This document shows, in pieces, positions 55,811-64,000 of a stretch of 64,000 nt of DNA. The DNA lies in the NCBI RefSeq assembly GCF_029837695.1, contig NZ_JAOEEA010000002.1, positions 372,001 to 436,000 of the forward strand, written 5' to 3'. Under the pieces are notes generated by a model that saw only the letters and a list, made by a program, of their open reading frames with translations, had not been told where the DNA came from and did not search any database. Position 1 is the stretch's first letter; each line of letters starts with the position of its first letter. The translations under genes and the position numbers were made by a program. Origin of the DNA: Pseudomonas sp. GD04019 (GTDB taxonomy: Bacteria > Pseudomonadota > Gammaproteobacteria > Pseudomonadales > Pseudomonadaceae).

Positions 55811-57433
55811 ATGTTGAACCAACTGAGCGTGCGCAGCCGTCTGCTGTTGCTGGCGTTGCTGCCGCTGGCCGTGCTGCTGGGGGTGATGCTGCTGGCGGCA
55901 TCCAATGCGGGCCGCCTCAACCAGAGCTTCGAGGCGCTGTTCGTCGATCGCATGCAGCCGATCAGCCAGCTCAAGGAAGTCTCCGACGGCTACGCGGTGA
56001 ACATGGTCGATGCCCTGCACAAATACCGCGCCGGCCTGCTCGACGAGTCGGCCCTGCGGCAGAGCGTGGGCGAGGCCCGGCAGCGCGTGGACCAGGCCTG
56101 GCGTACCTATACCTCGACGCGCCTGACCGCCGAGGAAAGCAGTCGGGTGGAACGTACCCGGCCGCTGATGGCCCGGGCCGACCTGCTGGTGAGCGAGCTG
56201 CTCGGCACGTCCGGCGACAGTCTGCGCGGCGAGTCGGCGGACAGTTTCAACCGCCGCCTGTACACCACCTTCGACCCGCTCAGCGCCGAGCTGGACGGCC
56301 TGGTGCGTCTGCAGCTGAGCGAGGGCGACAAGCTGCATCAGGAGGAGGGCGAGGCCTACGGTTCGATGAAGAGCAGCTTTATCGCCATCGGCGTGGTGGC
56401 GTTGATCCTGGTGATGCTGTTCGGCCTGCTGGTCAGCCGCTCCATCATCCGCCCGCTGGAGGCGTTATGCGCGGTGATCGGCCAGGTGCAGAGCAGCTCT
56501 GACCTAACCCTGCGCGCCGCCGACCAGGGCGACCACGAGCTGGCGCGTACCGCGCGTGCGTTCAACGCCATGCTGGTGCACTTCCAGCAGCTGATTCGCC
56601 ACCTGGGCGACTCCTCGACCCAACTGGCCGCCGCCTCCGAAGAAATGAGCGCGATCAGCGCCCAGGTCAGCGACGTGGCCTCCAACCAGGGCCAGCAGAC
56701 CACCATGGTCGCCACCGCCGTGCATCAGATGAGCGCGGCGATCCAGGAGGTGGCGCAGAACGCCCTGGGCATGTCGCATATCGCCAACGATGCGCGCCGC
56801 GAGGCCCAGCAGGGCACGGCGCTGGTGCAGGCCAACCTGGAGTCGATCCAGCGCCTGTCGCAGTCGGTGCAGCAGGGCGCCGAGGTGATCAACCGACTGC
56901 ACAGCCAGAGCGACGAGATCGGCAGCGTGCTGGGGGTGATCCAGAGCATCGCCGAGCAGACCAATCTGCTGGCGCTCAACGCCGCCATCGAGGCGGCGCG
57001 GGCCGGTGAGGCCGGCCGCGGTTTCGCCGTAGTGGCCGACGAGGTGCGCAGCCTGGCCAGCAACACGCAGAAGGCCACTGAGTCGATCCGCAGCATGATC
57101 GATGCCCTGCAGGACGGCGCGCGCCAGGCGGTAGGCGCCATGCAGCAGTCCAGCGAGCGGGCGGCGGCCAGCGTCAGCCATGCGCGCGAGTCCGGCGAGG
57201 TGCTGCTGCACATCGCCAACGCCATCGACGGCATCGCCGACGGCAACGTGCAGATCTCCACCGCCACCGAGCAGCAGACCGCCGTGGCCAACGAGATCAG
57301 CCAGAACATCACCCAACTCAACGACAGCATTCAGGAAGTGGTCAGCGGCGCCCAGCAGAGCGCCATCGCCAGCCGCGACCTGGCCCAGCTGGCCAGCGGG
57401 CAGCAGGGGCAAGTGCAGCGTTTCCGCGCCTGA
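55811..57433 (+). CDS. Methyl-accepting chemotaxis protein
   Basis: A 540-residue chemoreceptor: first membrane helix (about 12-34), a periplasmic four-helix-bundle-type sensor (35-190), second membrane helix (about 192-212), a HAMP domain and a signalling domain with the conserved tip [34 protein letters not shown]. No C-terminal pentapeptide (CheR tether) is seen; it ends QRFRA. It has four-helix features but no clear ligand. The ATG at 55811 has GGGAG upstream; the longer frame is read-through. Confidence 0.94.
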   Translation: MLNQLSVRSRLLLLALLPLAVLLGVMLLAASNAGRLNQSFEALFVDRMQPISQLKEVSDGYAVNMVDALHKYRAGLLDESALRQSVGEARQRVDQAWRTYTSTRLTAEESSRVERTRPLMARADLLVSELLGTSGDSLRGESADSFNRRLYTTFDPLSAELDGLVRLQLSEGDKLHQEEGEAYGSMKSSFIAIGVVALILVMLFGLLVSRSIIRPLEALCAVIGQVQSSSDLTLRAADQGDHELARTARAFNAMLVHFQQLIRHLGDSSTQLAAASEEMSAISAQVSDVASNQGQQTTMVATAVHQMSAAIQEVAQNALGMSHIANDARREAQQGTALVQANLESIQRLSQSVQQGAEVINRLHSQSDEIGSVLGVIQSIAEQTNLLALNAAIEAARAGEAGRGFAVVADEVRSLASNTQKATESIRSMIDALQDGARQAVGAMQQSSERAAASVSHARESGEVLLHIANAIDGIADGNVQISTATEQQTAVANEISQNITQLNDSIQEVVSGAQQSAIASRDLAQLASGQQGQVQRFRA

Positions 57434-57757
57434 ATCGGCCATTCGGTCCGTCGCCGCCCGGCGATGGACCGCTCTATCTCGACCGTTCGTCGATTTTTGC
57501 CGCTGCGTCAGCCCTAACAAGCGAGGCGAGAAGGCTCTAGCGCGGAGTTGGCCCAGGCGTAGCGGCGCATCCTGATGCAACGCCTCTGCCATGGGGGCTG
57601 ACGGCCTTCGGGCCGTTTGCCGGGCTGGCGGCACGACCGAAAACCGCGGAAAAAGTGCTAGACCATCTGCGTCCGCGCCTTATGCCCCATCCGCCTAAAG
57701 CCGGCGCTCGCAAGGCCATAGACTGAGACTCCCAGGCCGAAATCCAGGGAGAACCCT
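57434..57757. other. Intergenic region with terminator-like hairpin
   Basis: A hairpin ACGGCC-TTCG-GGCCGT (57601-57616) lies 167 bp beyond the chemoreceptor stop and is followed by TTTG; it may be a weak terminator. The rest has no supported gene. GGGAGAACC precedes the next start. Confidence 0.45.
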
Positions 57758-58264
57758 ATGGCTATCGCCATCAGTCCGATTGGCAACACTCTCTACGAGC
57801 CGCGCGCCCTGCGTCCGCTCGATGACAGTAACGGCGCACCGAACGTGCGTAATCGTTTCGATACCGAGCTCAACCCCACCAGCGCCGAGCGCCTGCAGGA
57901 CCGTCTGGAGCTGGCGCGGGAAAGAGCCGCCGAGCGTTCCGCGCGTCAGCAGGAGCTGGCCGAGGAGCGGCGGCAGCTGCTGCGTGAAGAGCTCGCCGAG
58001 CAGGCACGGCTGGCCGCGGACGAAGCTGCCAGCAACCTGCAGGACCGGCTGCGTCAGCAGCAGGTGGAGCGGGTGCTGGAGGCCCAGCGGGCCGATCAGC
58101 TGCAGCAGCCCGCCGAGCAGGATGATCCGCTGACGCCGCAGAACCTGACCCAGCAGCGGGCCGAGGTCAACCAGCTGACCTTCGGTCCGCAGCAGACGGT
58201 GACCACGCGGACCGCCATCGAGGCGATCACCACGTACCAGGAAACCCGGGACCTGATCGCCTAA
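57758..58264 (+). CDS. Uncharacterised coiled-coil protein
   Basis: A 168-residue protein I do not recognise. A short N-terminal part (AIAISPIGNTLYEPRALRP) leads into a highly charged helix (about 42-125) rich in Glu, Arg, Gln and Ala, which predicts a long coiled coil, and then a short C-terminal part ending AIEAITTYQETRDLIA. It has no signal peptide or membrane segment. GGGAG precedes the ATG at 57758 by seven bases, and codon use is like the neighbours, so it is a real gene. Confidence 0.75.
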   Translation: MAIAISPIGNTLYEPRALRPLDDSNGAPNVRNRFDTELNPTSAERLQDRLELARERAAERSARQQELAEERRQLLREELAEQARLAADEAASNLQDRLRQQQVERVLEAQRADQLQQPAEQDDPLTPQNLTQQRAEVNQLTFGPQQTVTTRTAIEAITTYQETRDLIA

Positions 58265-58412
58265 CGCTCCGTGCGGCTGGCTGAGAAACGATCTGTGGTG
58301 ATTTGGCCGCCGGTGGCGGCCGCGTGCTGGTAGTGTTGTGCCGAAGCGAGAGGCGGAATCCCCGCGGCAGGCGCTGGTCAACGCCTGAGCACAACCAGAA
58401 AGGAAGTACACC

Positions 58413-59720
58413 ATGCACGCTCGTTCACTCCTGCCCGGCCTGCTGGCTGGGGCGTTGCTCGTCGGCTGTAGCGATGGTTCGAACCTGGCGATCGAGCAGG
58501 GCTACGGCCCGCAGCCGCAGTTGCCGGCGCCGCGCGAAGGGCTGTTGCCCACCGTCAATATCGCCCCGGCCGTGGGCTGGCCCGACGGCGGCAAACCCGC
58601 TGCCGCCGTCGGCACCCAGGTCAATGCCTTCGCCGGTGGCCTGGACCACCCGCGCTGGCTGTATGTGCTGCCCAACGGCGATGTGCTGGTGGCGGAGAGC
58701 AACGCGCCGGCGCGCGAGCCCAGCGGCCTGAAAGACTGGATCGCCGGCAAGGTGATGGCGAAGGCCGGCGCCGGGGTGCCCAGCGCGGATCGCATCAGCC
58801 TGCTGCGCGATGCCGACCACGATGGCGTGGCCGAGCTGCGCACGGTGTTCCTCGAACAGCTGCACTCGCCGTTCGGCATGGTGCTGGTGGGCGATCGGCT
58901 GTATGTGGCCAATGCCGATGCGCTGGTGCGTTTTCCCTACCAGGCAGGCCAGACCCGCATCGAGGCCGATGGCGTCAAGGTCACCGACCTGCCGGCCGGG
59001 ATCAATCACCACTGGACCAAGAACGTCATCGCCAGCCGCGACGGCAGCAAGCTGTACGTCACCGTCGGCTCCAACAGCAATGTCGGCGAGAATGGCATGG
59101 AGATGGAGAAGGGCCGTGCGGCGATCTGGGAAGTCGACCCGGCCAGCGGCCACAAGCGCCTGTTCGCCAGCGGCCTGCGCAACCCCAACGGCCTGGCCTG
59201 GGAGCCGGTGAGCGGCAAGCTGTGGACCTCGGTCAACGAGCGCGACGAGATCGGCGATGACCTGGTGCCGGACTACATCACCTCGGTGCGCGACGGCGGC
59301 TTCTACGGTTGGCCCTACAGCTACTTCGGCCAGCATGTCGATGCCCGGGTGCAGCCTCAGAAGCCCGAGCTGGTGGCCCAGGCCATCGTCCCCGACTACG
59401 CCCTCGGCGCGCACACCGCCTCGCTGGGCATCGCCTTTGCCGATCGGGCGCAGCTGCCACCCTTCAAGGAGGGCCTGTTCATCGGCCAGCACGGCTCGTG
59501 GAACCGCAAGCCGCACAGTGGCTACAAGGTGATCTTCGTGCCCTTCAAGGACGGCATGCCCAGTGGCATGCCACAGGATGTGCTGAGCGGCTTCCTCGAC
59601 GGCGAGGCCCAGGCCATGGGCCGCCCGGCGGGCGTGGTGGTCGACGGCCAGGGCGCGCTGCTGGTGGCGGACGATGTGGGCAACCTGATCTGGCGCGTCA
59701 GCGCCAAGGCGAGTGAGTAG
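58413..59720 (+). CDS. PQQ-dependent sugar/sorbosone dehydrogenase-type lipoprotein
   Basis: A 435-residue beta-propeller protein with a signal peptide ending in the lipobox LVGC (Cys19). Propeller motifs include [54 protein letters not shown] and [12 protein letters not shown], as in soluble glucose/sorbosone dehydrogenases that use PQQ. The sugar is unknown. Its stop overlaps the TonB receptor start by 8 bp, which ties the two together. Confidence 0.88.
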   Translation: MHARSLLPGLLAGALLVGCSDGSNLAIEQGYGPQPQLPAPREGLLPTVNIAPAVGWPDGGKPAAAVGTQVNAFAGGLDHPRWLYVLPNGDVLVAESNAPAREPSGLKDWIAGKVMAKAGAGVPSADRISLLRDADHDGVAELRTVFLEQLHSPFGMVLVGDRLYVANADALVRFPYQAGQTRIEADGVKVTDLPAGINHHWTKNVIASRDGSKLYVTVGSNSNVGENGMEMEKGRAAIWEVDPASGHKRLFASGLRNPNGLAWEPVSGKLWTSVNERDEIGDDLVPDYITSVRDGGFYGWPYSYFGQHVDARVQPQKPELVAQAIVPDYALGAHTASLGIAFADRAQLPPFKEGLFIGQHGSWNRKPHSGYKVIFVPFKDGMPSGMPQDVLSGFLDGEAQAMGRPAGVVVDGQGALLVADDVGNLIWRVSAKASE

Positions 59721-61794
59721 GCGGGTGTCGCGGCGCCTTCCCGCCCTGTTCGCGCTGCTGCTGCCCGGCCCGTTGTTGGCCGGCGAGGCTGTGCTGCTCG
59801 ATCCCTCGGTGATCAGTGGCTCGCGCAGCGCCGAGCGCAGCTTCGACCTGCCGTTCTCGGTCGATAGCCTGGATCGGCGCACCATCAGCGAAGGGCAGCC
59901 GGGCATCAACGCCTCCGAGGTGCTGCAGCGGGTGCCGGGGCTGGTGGTGCAGAACCGGCAGAATTACGCCCAGGACCTGCAGGTGTCGTCGCGTGGTTTC
60001 GGCTCCCGCGCCACCTTCGGGGTGCGCGGCATCAAGCTGCTCGTCGACGGCATCCCGGCCAGCACGCCGGACGGCCAGGGCCAGCTGGCCACCTTCGACC
60101 TCGACAACGCCGAGCGCATCGAGGTGCTGCGCGGGCCGATGGCGACTATGTACGGCAGCAACGCGGGCGGTGTGATCCAGCTGTTCTCCCGCGATGGCGA
60201 GGGACCGCCGCAGGTGTCCGCCGGTACCGCCTGGGGCAGCGACCAGCTGAGCCGACAGCGGCTGAGCGCCGAGGGCGGCAACCAGTGGGGCGGCTTCCTC
60301 GTTGACAGCTCGCGGCTGGATACCGACGGTTACCGCGACCACAGCGCGGCTCGGCGCGAGCAGACCTTCGCCAAGCTCAGCCTGCATCCGGACGACGACA
60401 CGCGTTTGGCCCTTAGCTTCAGCGACTTCAACCAGCAGAGCGACGATCCGCTGGGGCTGACCTGGGATGCCTACCAGGCCGACCCGCGCGCGGCGCCGGC
60501 GGTGGCCGAACTGTTCGATACGCGCAAGAGCATCGATCAGCAGCAGCTGGGCCTGAACCTCGAGCGCCAGTTCGGCGCGGCCAGCCTGCAGGCCACGCTG
60601 TATGCGGGAGCGCGGCGGGTGGTGCAGTACCAGTCGATCCCCGTCGCCGTGCAGAGCAACCCGAAACACGCCGGCGGGGTGATCGACTTCGACCGCGAAT
60701 TCCATGGTGGCAGCCTGCGCTGGCTGCAACCGGTGGCGGCCCTGCCCGGCGAGTTCGAGTGGGTGCTGGGACTCGATTACGACCAGAGCGAGGACGACCG
60801 CCAGGGCTACGAGAATTTTCTCGGCAGCCAGCTGGGCGTGAAGGGCCAGCTGCGCCGCGACGAACTGGATCGGGTCACCAGCCTCGATCCCTACCTGCAG
60901 GCCAACTGGCGCCTGGGCGACTGGACCCTGCAGGCGGGCCTGCGGCACAACCGCGTGGAGGTGGAGGTCGATGATCGCTACCGCAGCAACGGCGACGACA
61001 GCGGCAGCCGCACCTACCAGCAGACCACGCCCGCCTTCGGCGTGCTGTATGCCTTCACGCCCGAGCTGAACGGCTATGTCAGCGTCGGCCGGGGCTTCGA
61101 GACACCGACCCTGAGCGAGCTGGCCTACTCGCCCGCTGCCGGCGGCTTCAACCTGCAGCTCGATGCGGCGACCAGCATCCAGTACGAACTGGGCATCAAG
61201 GCCCTGCTGGGCGAAGGGGCGCGGCTGAATGCCGCCCTGTTCCAGATCGAGACCGAGGATGAGCTGGTGGTGGCCGGCTCATCCTCCGGTCGCACCACCT
61301 ACCAGAATGCCGCGCAGACCCTGCGTCGTGGCATCGAGCTGGGCCTGGAACAGCAGTGGGGCGAGCAGTGGCAGGCCAGCCTGGCCTACACCTACCTGCA
61401 GGCGACCTACGACCAGGACTTCAGCAGCGCCGGGCGGCAGATCGAGGCGGGCAATCGACTGCCCGGCGTGCCGACCACCACCCTGTACGGCGAGCTGCTC
61501 TGGCGCACCAGCGACACGCTCTCCACGGCCGTCGAGGGCCTGTACCGCAGCAAGGTGTATGTCGAGGACAGCAACCAGCAACGCCCGGCGCCGGGCTATG
61601 CGGTGTTCAACTGGCGCGTGCGCCATGAGCTGAGCCTGCAGCAATGGACCTTCGGCCAGACCCTGCGCCTGGATAACCTGCTGGATCGCGACTACATCGG
61701 CTCGGTCATCGTGGCCGAGGGCAATGGTCGCTATTACGAGCCGGCGCCGGGGCGCAACTGGTACCTCGGCGCCGATCTCGCCTTCAACTTCTGA
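59713..61794 (+). CDS. TonB-dependent outer-membrane receptor
   Basis: A 693-residue receptor. A signal peptide (about 1-23) precedes a plug domain (about 33-150) with [33 protein letters not shown]-type sequence (key parts [23 protein letters not shown]), [20 protein letters not shown], then a beta barrel ending DLAFNF with a terminal Phe. A TonB box is not clear. Transport substrate could be a siderophore, metal chelate or sugar. It starts at GTG 59713 inside the PQQ dehydrogenase end. Confidence 0.93.
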   Translation: MSRRVSRRLPALFALLLPGPLLAGEAVLLDPSVISGSRSAERSFDLPFSVDSLDRRTISEGQPGINASEVLQRVPGLVVQNRQNYAQDLQVSSRGFGSRATFGVRGIKLLVDGIPASTPDGQGQLATFDLDNAERIEVLRGPMATMYGSNAGGVIQLFSRDGEGPPQVSAGTAWGSDQLSRQRLSAEGGNQWGGFLVDSSRLDTDGYRDHSAARREQTFAKLSLHPDDDTRLALSFSDFNQQSDDPLGLTWDAYQADPRAAPAVAELFDTRKSIDQQQLGLNLERQFGAASLQATLYAGARRVVQYQSIPVAVQSNPKHAGGVIDFDREFHGGSLRWLQPVAALPGEFEWVLGLDYDQSEDDRQGYENFLGSQLGVKGQLRRDELDRVTSLDPYLQANWRLGDWTLQAGLRHNRVEVEVDDRYRSNGDDSGSRTYQQTTPAFGVLYAFTPELNGYVSVGRGFETPTLSELAYSPAAGGFNLQLDAATSIQYELGIKALLGEGARLNAALFQIETEDELVVAGSSSGRTTYQNAAQTLRRGIELGLEQQWGEQWQASLAYTYLQATYDQDFSSAGRQIEAGNRLPGVPTTTLYGELLWRTSDTLSTAVEGLYRSKVYVEDSNQQRPAPGYAVFNWRVRHELSLQQWTFGQTLRLDNLLDRDYIGSVIVAEGNGRYYEPAPGRNWYLGADLAFNF

Positions 61795-61903
61795 CCGCTC
61801 GACTGGAATGGCTGCAAGGCCAGTGCTTTGGCACGGCGGGAATGTCCCCGTGCAGAGCACCGTGGATTAGGCTGCAGGCACAACAACAAGAAGGATTCCA
61901 CTC

Positions 61904-62974
61904 ATGCGCAAGGCGTTGCTGTTCATGGTACTCGCCGGTGTCAGCCATCTGCTGTTCTGGCCCACGGCGTTGCAGCCGGTGGCCTGGCAACCCGGCCCGC
62001 TACCCAAGGCCGAAGGCGTATGGGCGCCCAACGCGCGCCTGGACGGCGCGGTGCTGGAACAGTCCGGCCTCGACGGCCCGGACACCGTGGTGGTGGATGG
62101 CCTGGGCCGGCGCTACAGCGGCATCGGCGACGGGCGCATCCTGCGCTGGCAGGCGGGTGCGGCTGCGCAGACCTTCGTCACCCTGGCCGGGCGCCCGGTG
62201 GGCATGAACTTCGGCCCGGACGGCAGCCTGTACGCGGCGGACGAGGCCAACGCCAAGGTCTGGCGGGTGTCGCCAGAGGGGCGTTCGGAGGTCGTGGTAC
62301 AGAGCGATGCCCAGCAGCGCTTCACCTTCCTCAACGATGTGTTCGTCGCCCGCGACGGCCGTCTGTTCTTCACCGAGGCCTCCAGCCGCTGGGGCCTGGC
62401 CGACAACAAGCGCGCGTTGCTGGAGCACGGCGGCGACGGTGGCGTGTTCGTGCGCTATCCGGACGGCCGCATCGAGCGGGTGATGGATGGCCTGCAGTTC
62501 GCCAACGGCGTGGTGTTGAGCCCGGACGAGTCCTACCTGCTGGTGGCCGAGACCGGCGCCTATCGCATCACCCGCCTGTGGATAGGCGGGGCGCGGGCCG
62601 GCCAGCGCGAGGTGCTGGTGGACAACCTGCCGGGCTTCCCTGGCGACCTGTCCATCGCCCCGGACGGCAGCTACTGGTGCTCGTTCTTCTCGCCGCGCAA
62701 GGCCGTGCTCGATGCGCTGGGGCCCTGGCCGTTCCTGCGCAAGGTCGCTTCGCGCCTGCCGCCGGCGCTGCTGGCGCGGCCCAGCCGCTATCCCCACGTG
62801 TTCCGTTTCGATGGCGAGGGCCGGGTGCTGGAGAGCCTGCAGGCCTCGCCGGACAGCACGCTGCCCAGCTTCAGCAGCGTGGTACAGGTGGGTGATGAAC
62901 TGCTGCTCGGCACGCCCGGCGGGGTGGGCGAGATCGATGCGGATGGCGCCTATCGGGTCGGCCTGTCGCCCTAG
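61904..62974 (+). CDS. SMP-30/strictosidine synthase-like beta-propeller protein
   Basis: A 356-residue protein with an N-terminal hydrophobic segment (about 4-20), so exported or membrane-anchored, and a six-bladed propeller with GMNFGPDGSLYAADE, FLNDVFVARDGRLFFTEASSRWG, and FANGVVLSPDESYLLVAETGAYRI, the last typical of the strictosidine synthase-like group. It may be a lactonase or a relative without enzyme activity. Its stop overlaps the stop of the convergent recQ gene in CTAG. Confidence 0.87.
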   Translation: MRKALLFMVLAGVSHLLFWPTALQPVAWQPGPLPKAEGVWAPNARLDGAVLEQSGLDGPDTVVVDGLGRRYSGIGDGRILRWQAGAAAQTFVTLAGRPVGMNFGPDGSLYAADEANAKVWRVSPEGRSEVVVQSDAQQRFTFLNDVFVARDGRLFFTEASSRWGLADNKRALLEHGGDGGVFVRYPDGRIERVMDGLQFANGVVLSPDESYLLVAETGAYRITRLWIGGARAGQREVLVDNLPGFPGDLSIAPDGSYWCSFFSPRKAVLDALGPWPFLRKVASRLPPALLARPSRYPHVFRFDGEGRVLESLQASPDSTLPSFSSVVQVGDELLLGTPGGVGEIDADGAYRVGLSP

Positions 62975-64000
62975 GCGTGACGCTCGACCCAGTCGCGCAC
63001 CTCGGCGTAGGGATAGTCCTCCAGCGCGGCGAACCCGGCGATCTGCCGGGCCTTGAGTTTGGTGAACAGCGGCACGCTGATGCCGCAGAGATAGCGCGTC
63101 AGGCATTCGCTGCTCGGCGCTTCACCGCTGTATTCCCGATGCCGCTGGCCGAAGCTGGCACACAGCGCGTGCAGGTCGTGCTCGGCCAGCGGGCGCAGCG
63201 TCGGTGGTGCCGGCAGGCGGGCGACCTGGCCGTGGCATACCGAGCAATGGCCGCAGCGTTGCGGCGCATTGGTATCGCCGAAGTAGGCGGCCAGGCGCTG
63301 GCTCAGGCACTGGTCGGTGGCGAACAGGTCGAGCATGGCGTGGATGCGGCGGATCTCGCTGGCTTCCTGCTGCTTGAAGTAGGCGTGCAGTTCGGCGCTC
63401 AGCTGCTGCGGGTCGAAGTTAGGGGCGAGCAGGGCGTAGACCTCGGTCATCTGCTTGCTTTCCAGCTCGATCCAGCCGCGCTCCTGGAAGAAGTCCAGGG
63501 CCTTGACCACCCGGCCGCGCTCGGCCTGGTGCTGGTTGTACAGGGCGCCGAAGTCCACCGTGCACCAGGTCCGCGCCCGGCTGGAGCTGGTGACTATGGC
63601 CTCGACGAACTGGCGCCGCTCGCCCTCGAATTTGCCCAGCAGCGCCTCCGGCTCGACCAGGTACTTGAAGCGGTACTCGGCGAAGTAGGCGTAGCGCGGG
63701 GCGATGATGCCGCGCAGCTCCAGCTGCACCAGCAGGGTCTTGAGTGGCAGCTGGCGGATATTGCTGTGCTCGGAGAGCTGGTTGAGCATCAGCTCCCACT
63801 GGCCGTCCGGCGCGCTGGCCAGCAGCTCGTCGAGCACGCGGCGGATGCCGCCCAGCTCCGGCGTGTCGCCGTAGACGAAGTTCTCCAGCACGTTGAGGCT
63901 GTCGCGGTTGGCCAGCACCAGGCAGTCGGACGGCTGGCCGTCGCGCCCGGCGCGGCCGATCTCCTGGCTGTAGTTCTCGATGGACTTGGGCAGGTCGAAG
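62971..64000 (-). CDS. recQ: RecQ-family ATP-dependent DNA helicase (5' end cut by window)
   Basis: The C-terminal 343 residues of a RecQ-type 3'-5' DNA helicase. At the window edge motif VI is visible: SIENYSQEIGRAGRDGQPSD, in frame with the rest. A zinc-binding region follows with Cys residues in DQCLSQRL...RCGHCSVCHG, and a C-terminal HRDC-like part is not clear. The frame continues past position 64000, so the start and helicase motifs I to V are not shown. It acts in recombination and repair. Confidence 0.9.
   Translation of the reverse strand, partial: FDLPKSIENYSQEIGRAGRDGQPSDCLVLANRDSLNVLENFVYGDTPELGGIRRVLDELLASAPDGQWELMLNQLSEHSNIRQLPLKTLLVQLELRGIIAPRYAYFAEYRFKYLVEPEALLGKFEGERRQFVEAIVTSSSRARTWCTVDFGALYNQHQAERGRVVKALDFFQERGWIELESKQMTEVYALLAPNFDPQQLSAELHAYFKQQEASEIRRIHAMLDLFATDQCLSQRLAAYFGDTNAPQRCGHCSVCHGQVARLPAPPTLRPLAEHDLHALCASFGQRHREYSGEAPSSECLTRYLCGISVPLFTKLKARQIAGFAALEDYPYAEVRDWVERHA

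Overview
The window is high-GC DNA from a Pseudomonas-type gammaproteobacterium. The chromosomal genes fit this: rhlB, the aapJQMP amino-acid transporter, the yejK/ndpA nucleoid protein, hemH, a PaAP-type M28 aminopeptidase and REP-like extragenic repeats. It divides into two unlike parts that meet near position 22,000.

Positions 1 to about 22,080 are one half of an integrative and conjugative element (ICE) with the gene order of the Tn4371-like family. Reading inward from the chromosome on the minus strand, it has a tyrosine integrase, a DUF1016 PD-(D/E)XK nuclease and a RadC-like JAB protein. An AT-richer, oppositely oriented AAA_13 ATPase gene is inserted next. The core resumes with DUF932, ParB, a small protein, DUF736, DUF2958, DUF2285, an AlpA-type DNA-binding protein, RepA, ParA, a ribbon-helix-helix protein, DUF2840, the TraF protease and a DUF3363 relaxase. 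An XRE regulator lies on the plus strand beside DUF2958. Beyond the relaxase, at the left edge, is a four-gene Mla/MCE-type lipid (or solvent) transport operon that looks like cargo. The coupling protein and mating-pore genes would lie outside the window to the left.

The element carries non-coding structure that its genes do not explain. There are three 18-bp iterons at a 23-24 bp period behind repA, next to an AT-rich tract; two hairpins just before the relaxase; five tandem perfect hairpins at 12,349-12,580; two copies of an extragenic element; and a perfect 27-bp palindrome inside the DUF1016 gene. The most interesting protein is the AAA_13 ATPase. It has a CxxC zinc-hook-like motif and a C-terminal R-x3-E...H pattern, as in the anticodon nucleases PrrC and RloC, which suggests a tRNA-cutting defence cargo.

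From about 22,090 to 64,000 the sequence is chromosomal. In order: rhlB; a dipeptidase; a cNMP-binding/GGDEF protein; a carboxylesterase; aapJQMP; a GlxA-type regulator facing an NTF2-like gene; GIY-YIG, GST and glutaredoxin genes; yejK; a secreted M28 aminopeptidase; a TAXI-TRAP protein; a YjeH-type exporter facing an Lrp-type regulator; an SBP_bac_3 protein; rlmF; a Trp-rich small protein and an FAD oxidoreductase; a TIGR01777 epimerase with hemH; and an exported acetoacetate-decarboxylase-like protein behind a MerR-type promoter. A fatty-acid/acyl-CoA region follows: thiolase, thioesterase, iron alcohol dehydrogenase, PHB-depolymerase-like esterase, acyl-CoA dehydrogenase and 3-hydroxyacyl-CoA dehydrogenase, with a divergent LysR regulator. 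Next come a chemoreceptor, a coiled-coil protein of unknown function, a PQQ-type sugar dehydrogenase lipoprotein overlapping a TonB receptor, an SMP-30-like protein, and the C-terminal part of a RecQ helicase cut by the right edge. I saw no rRNA, tRNA or CRISPR array.
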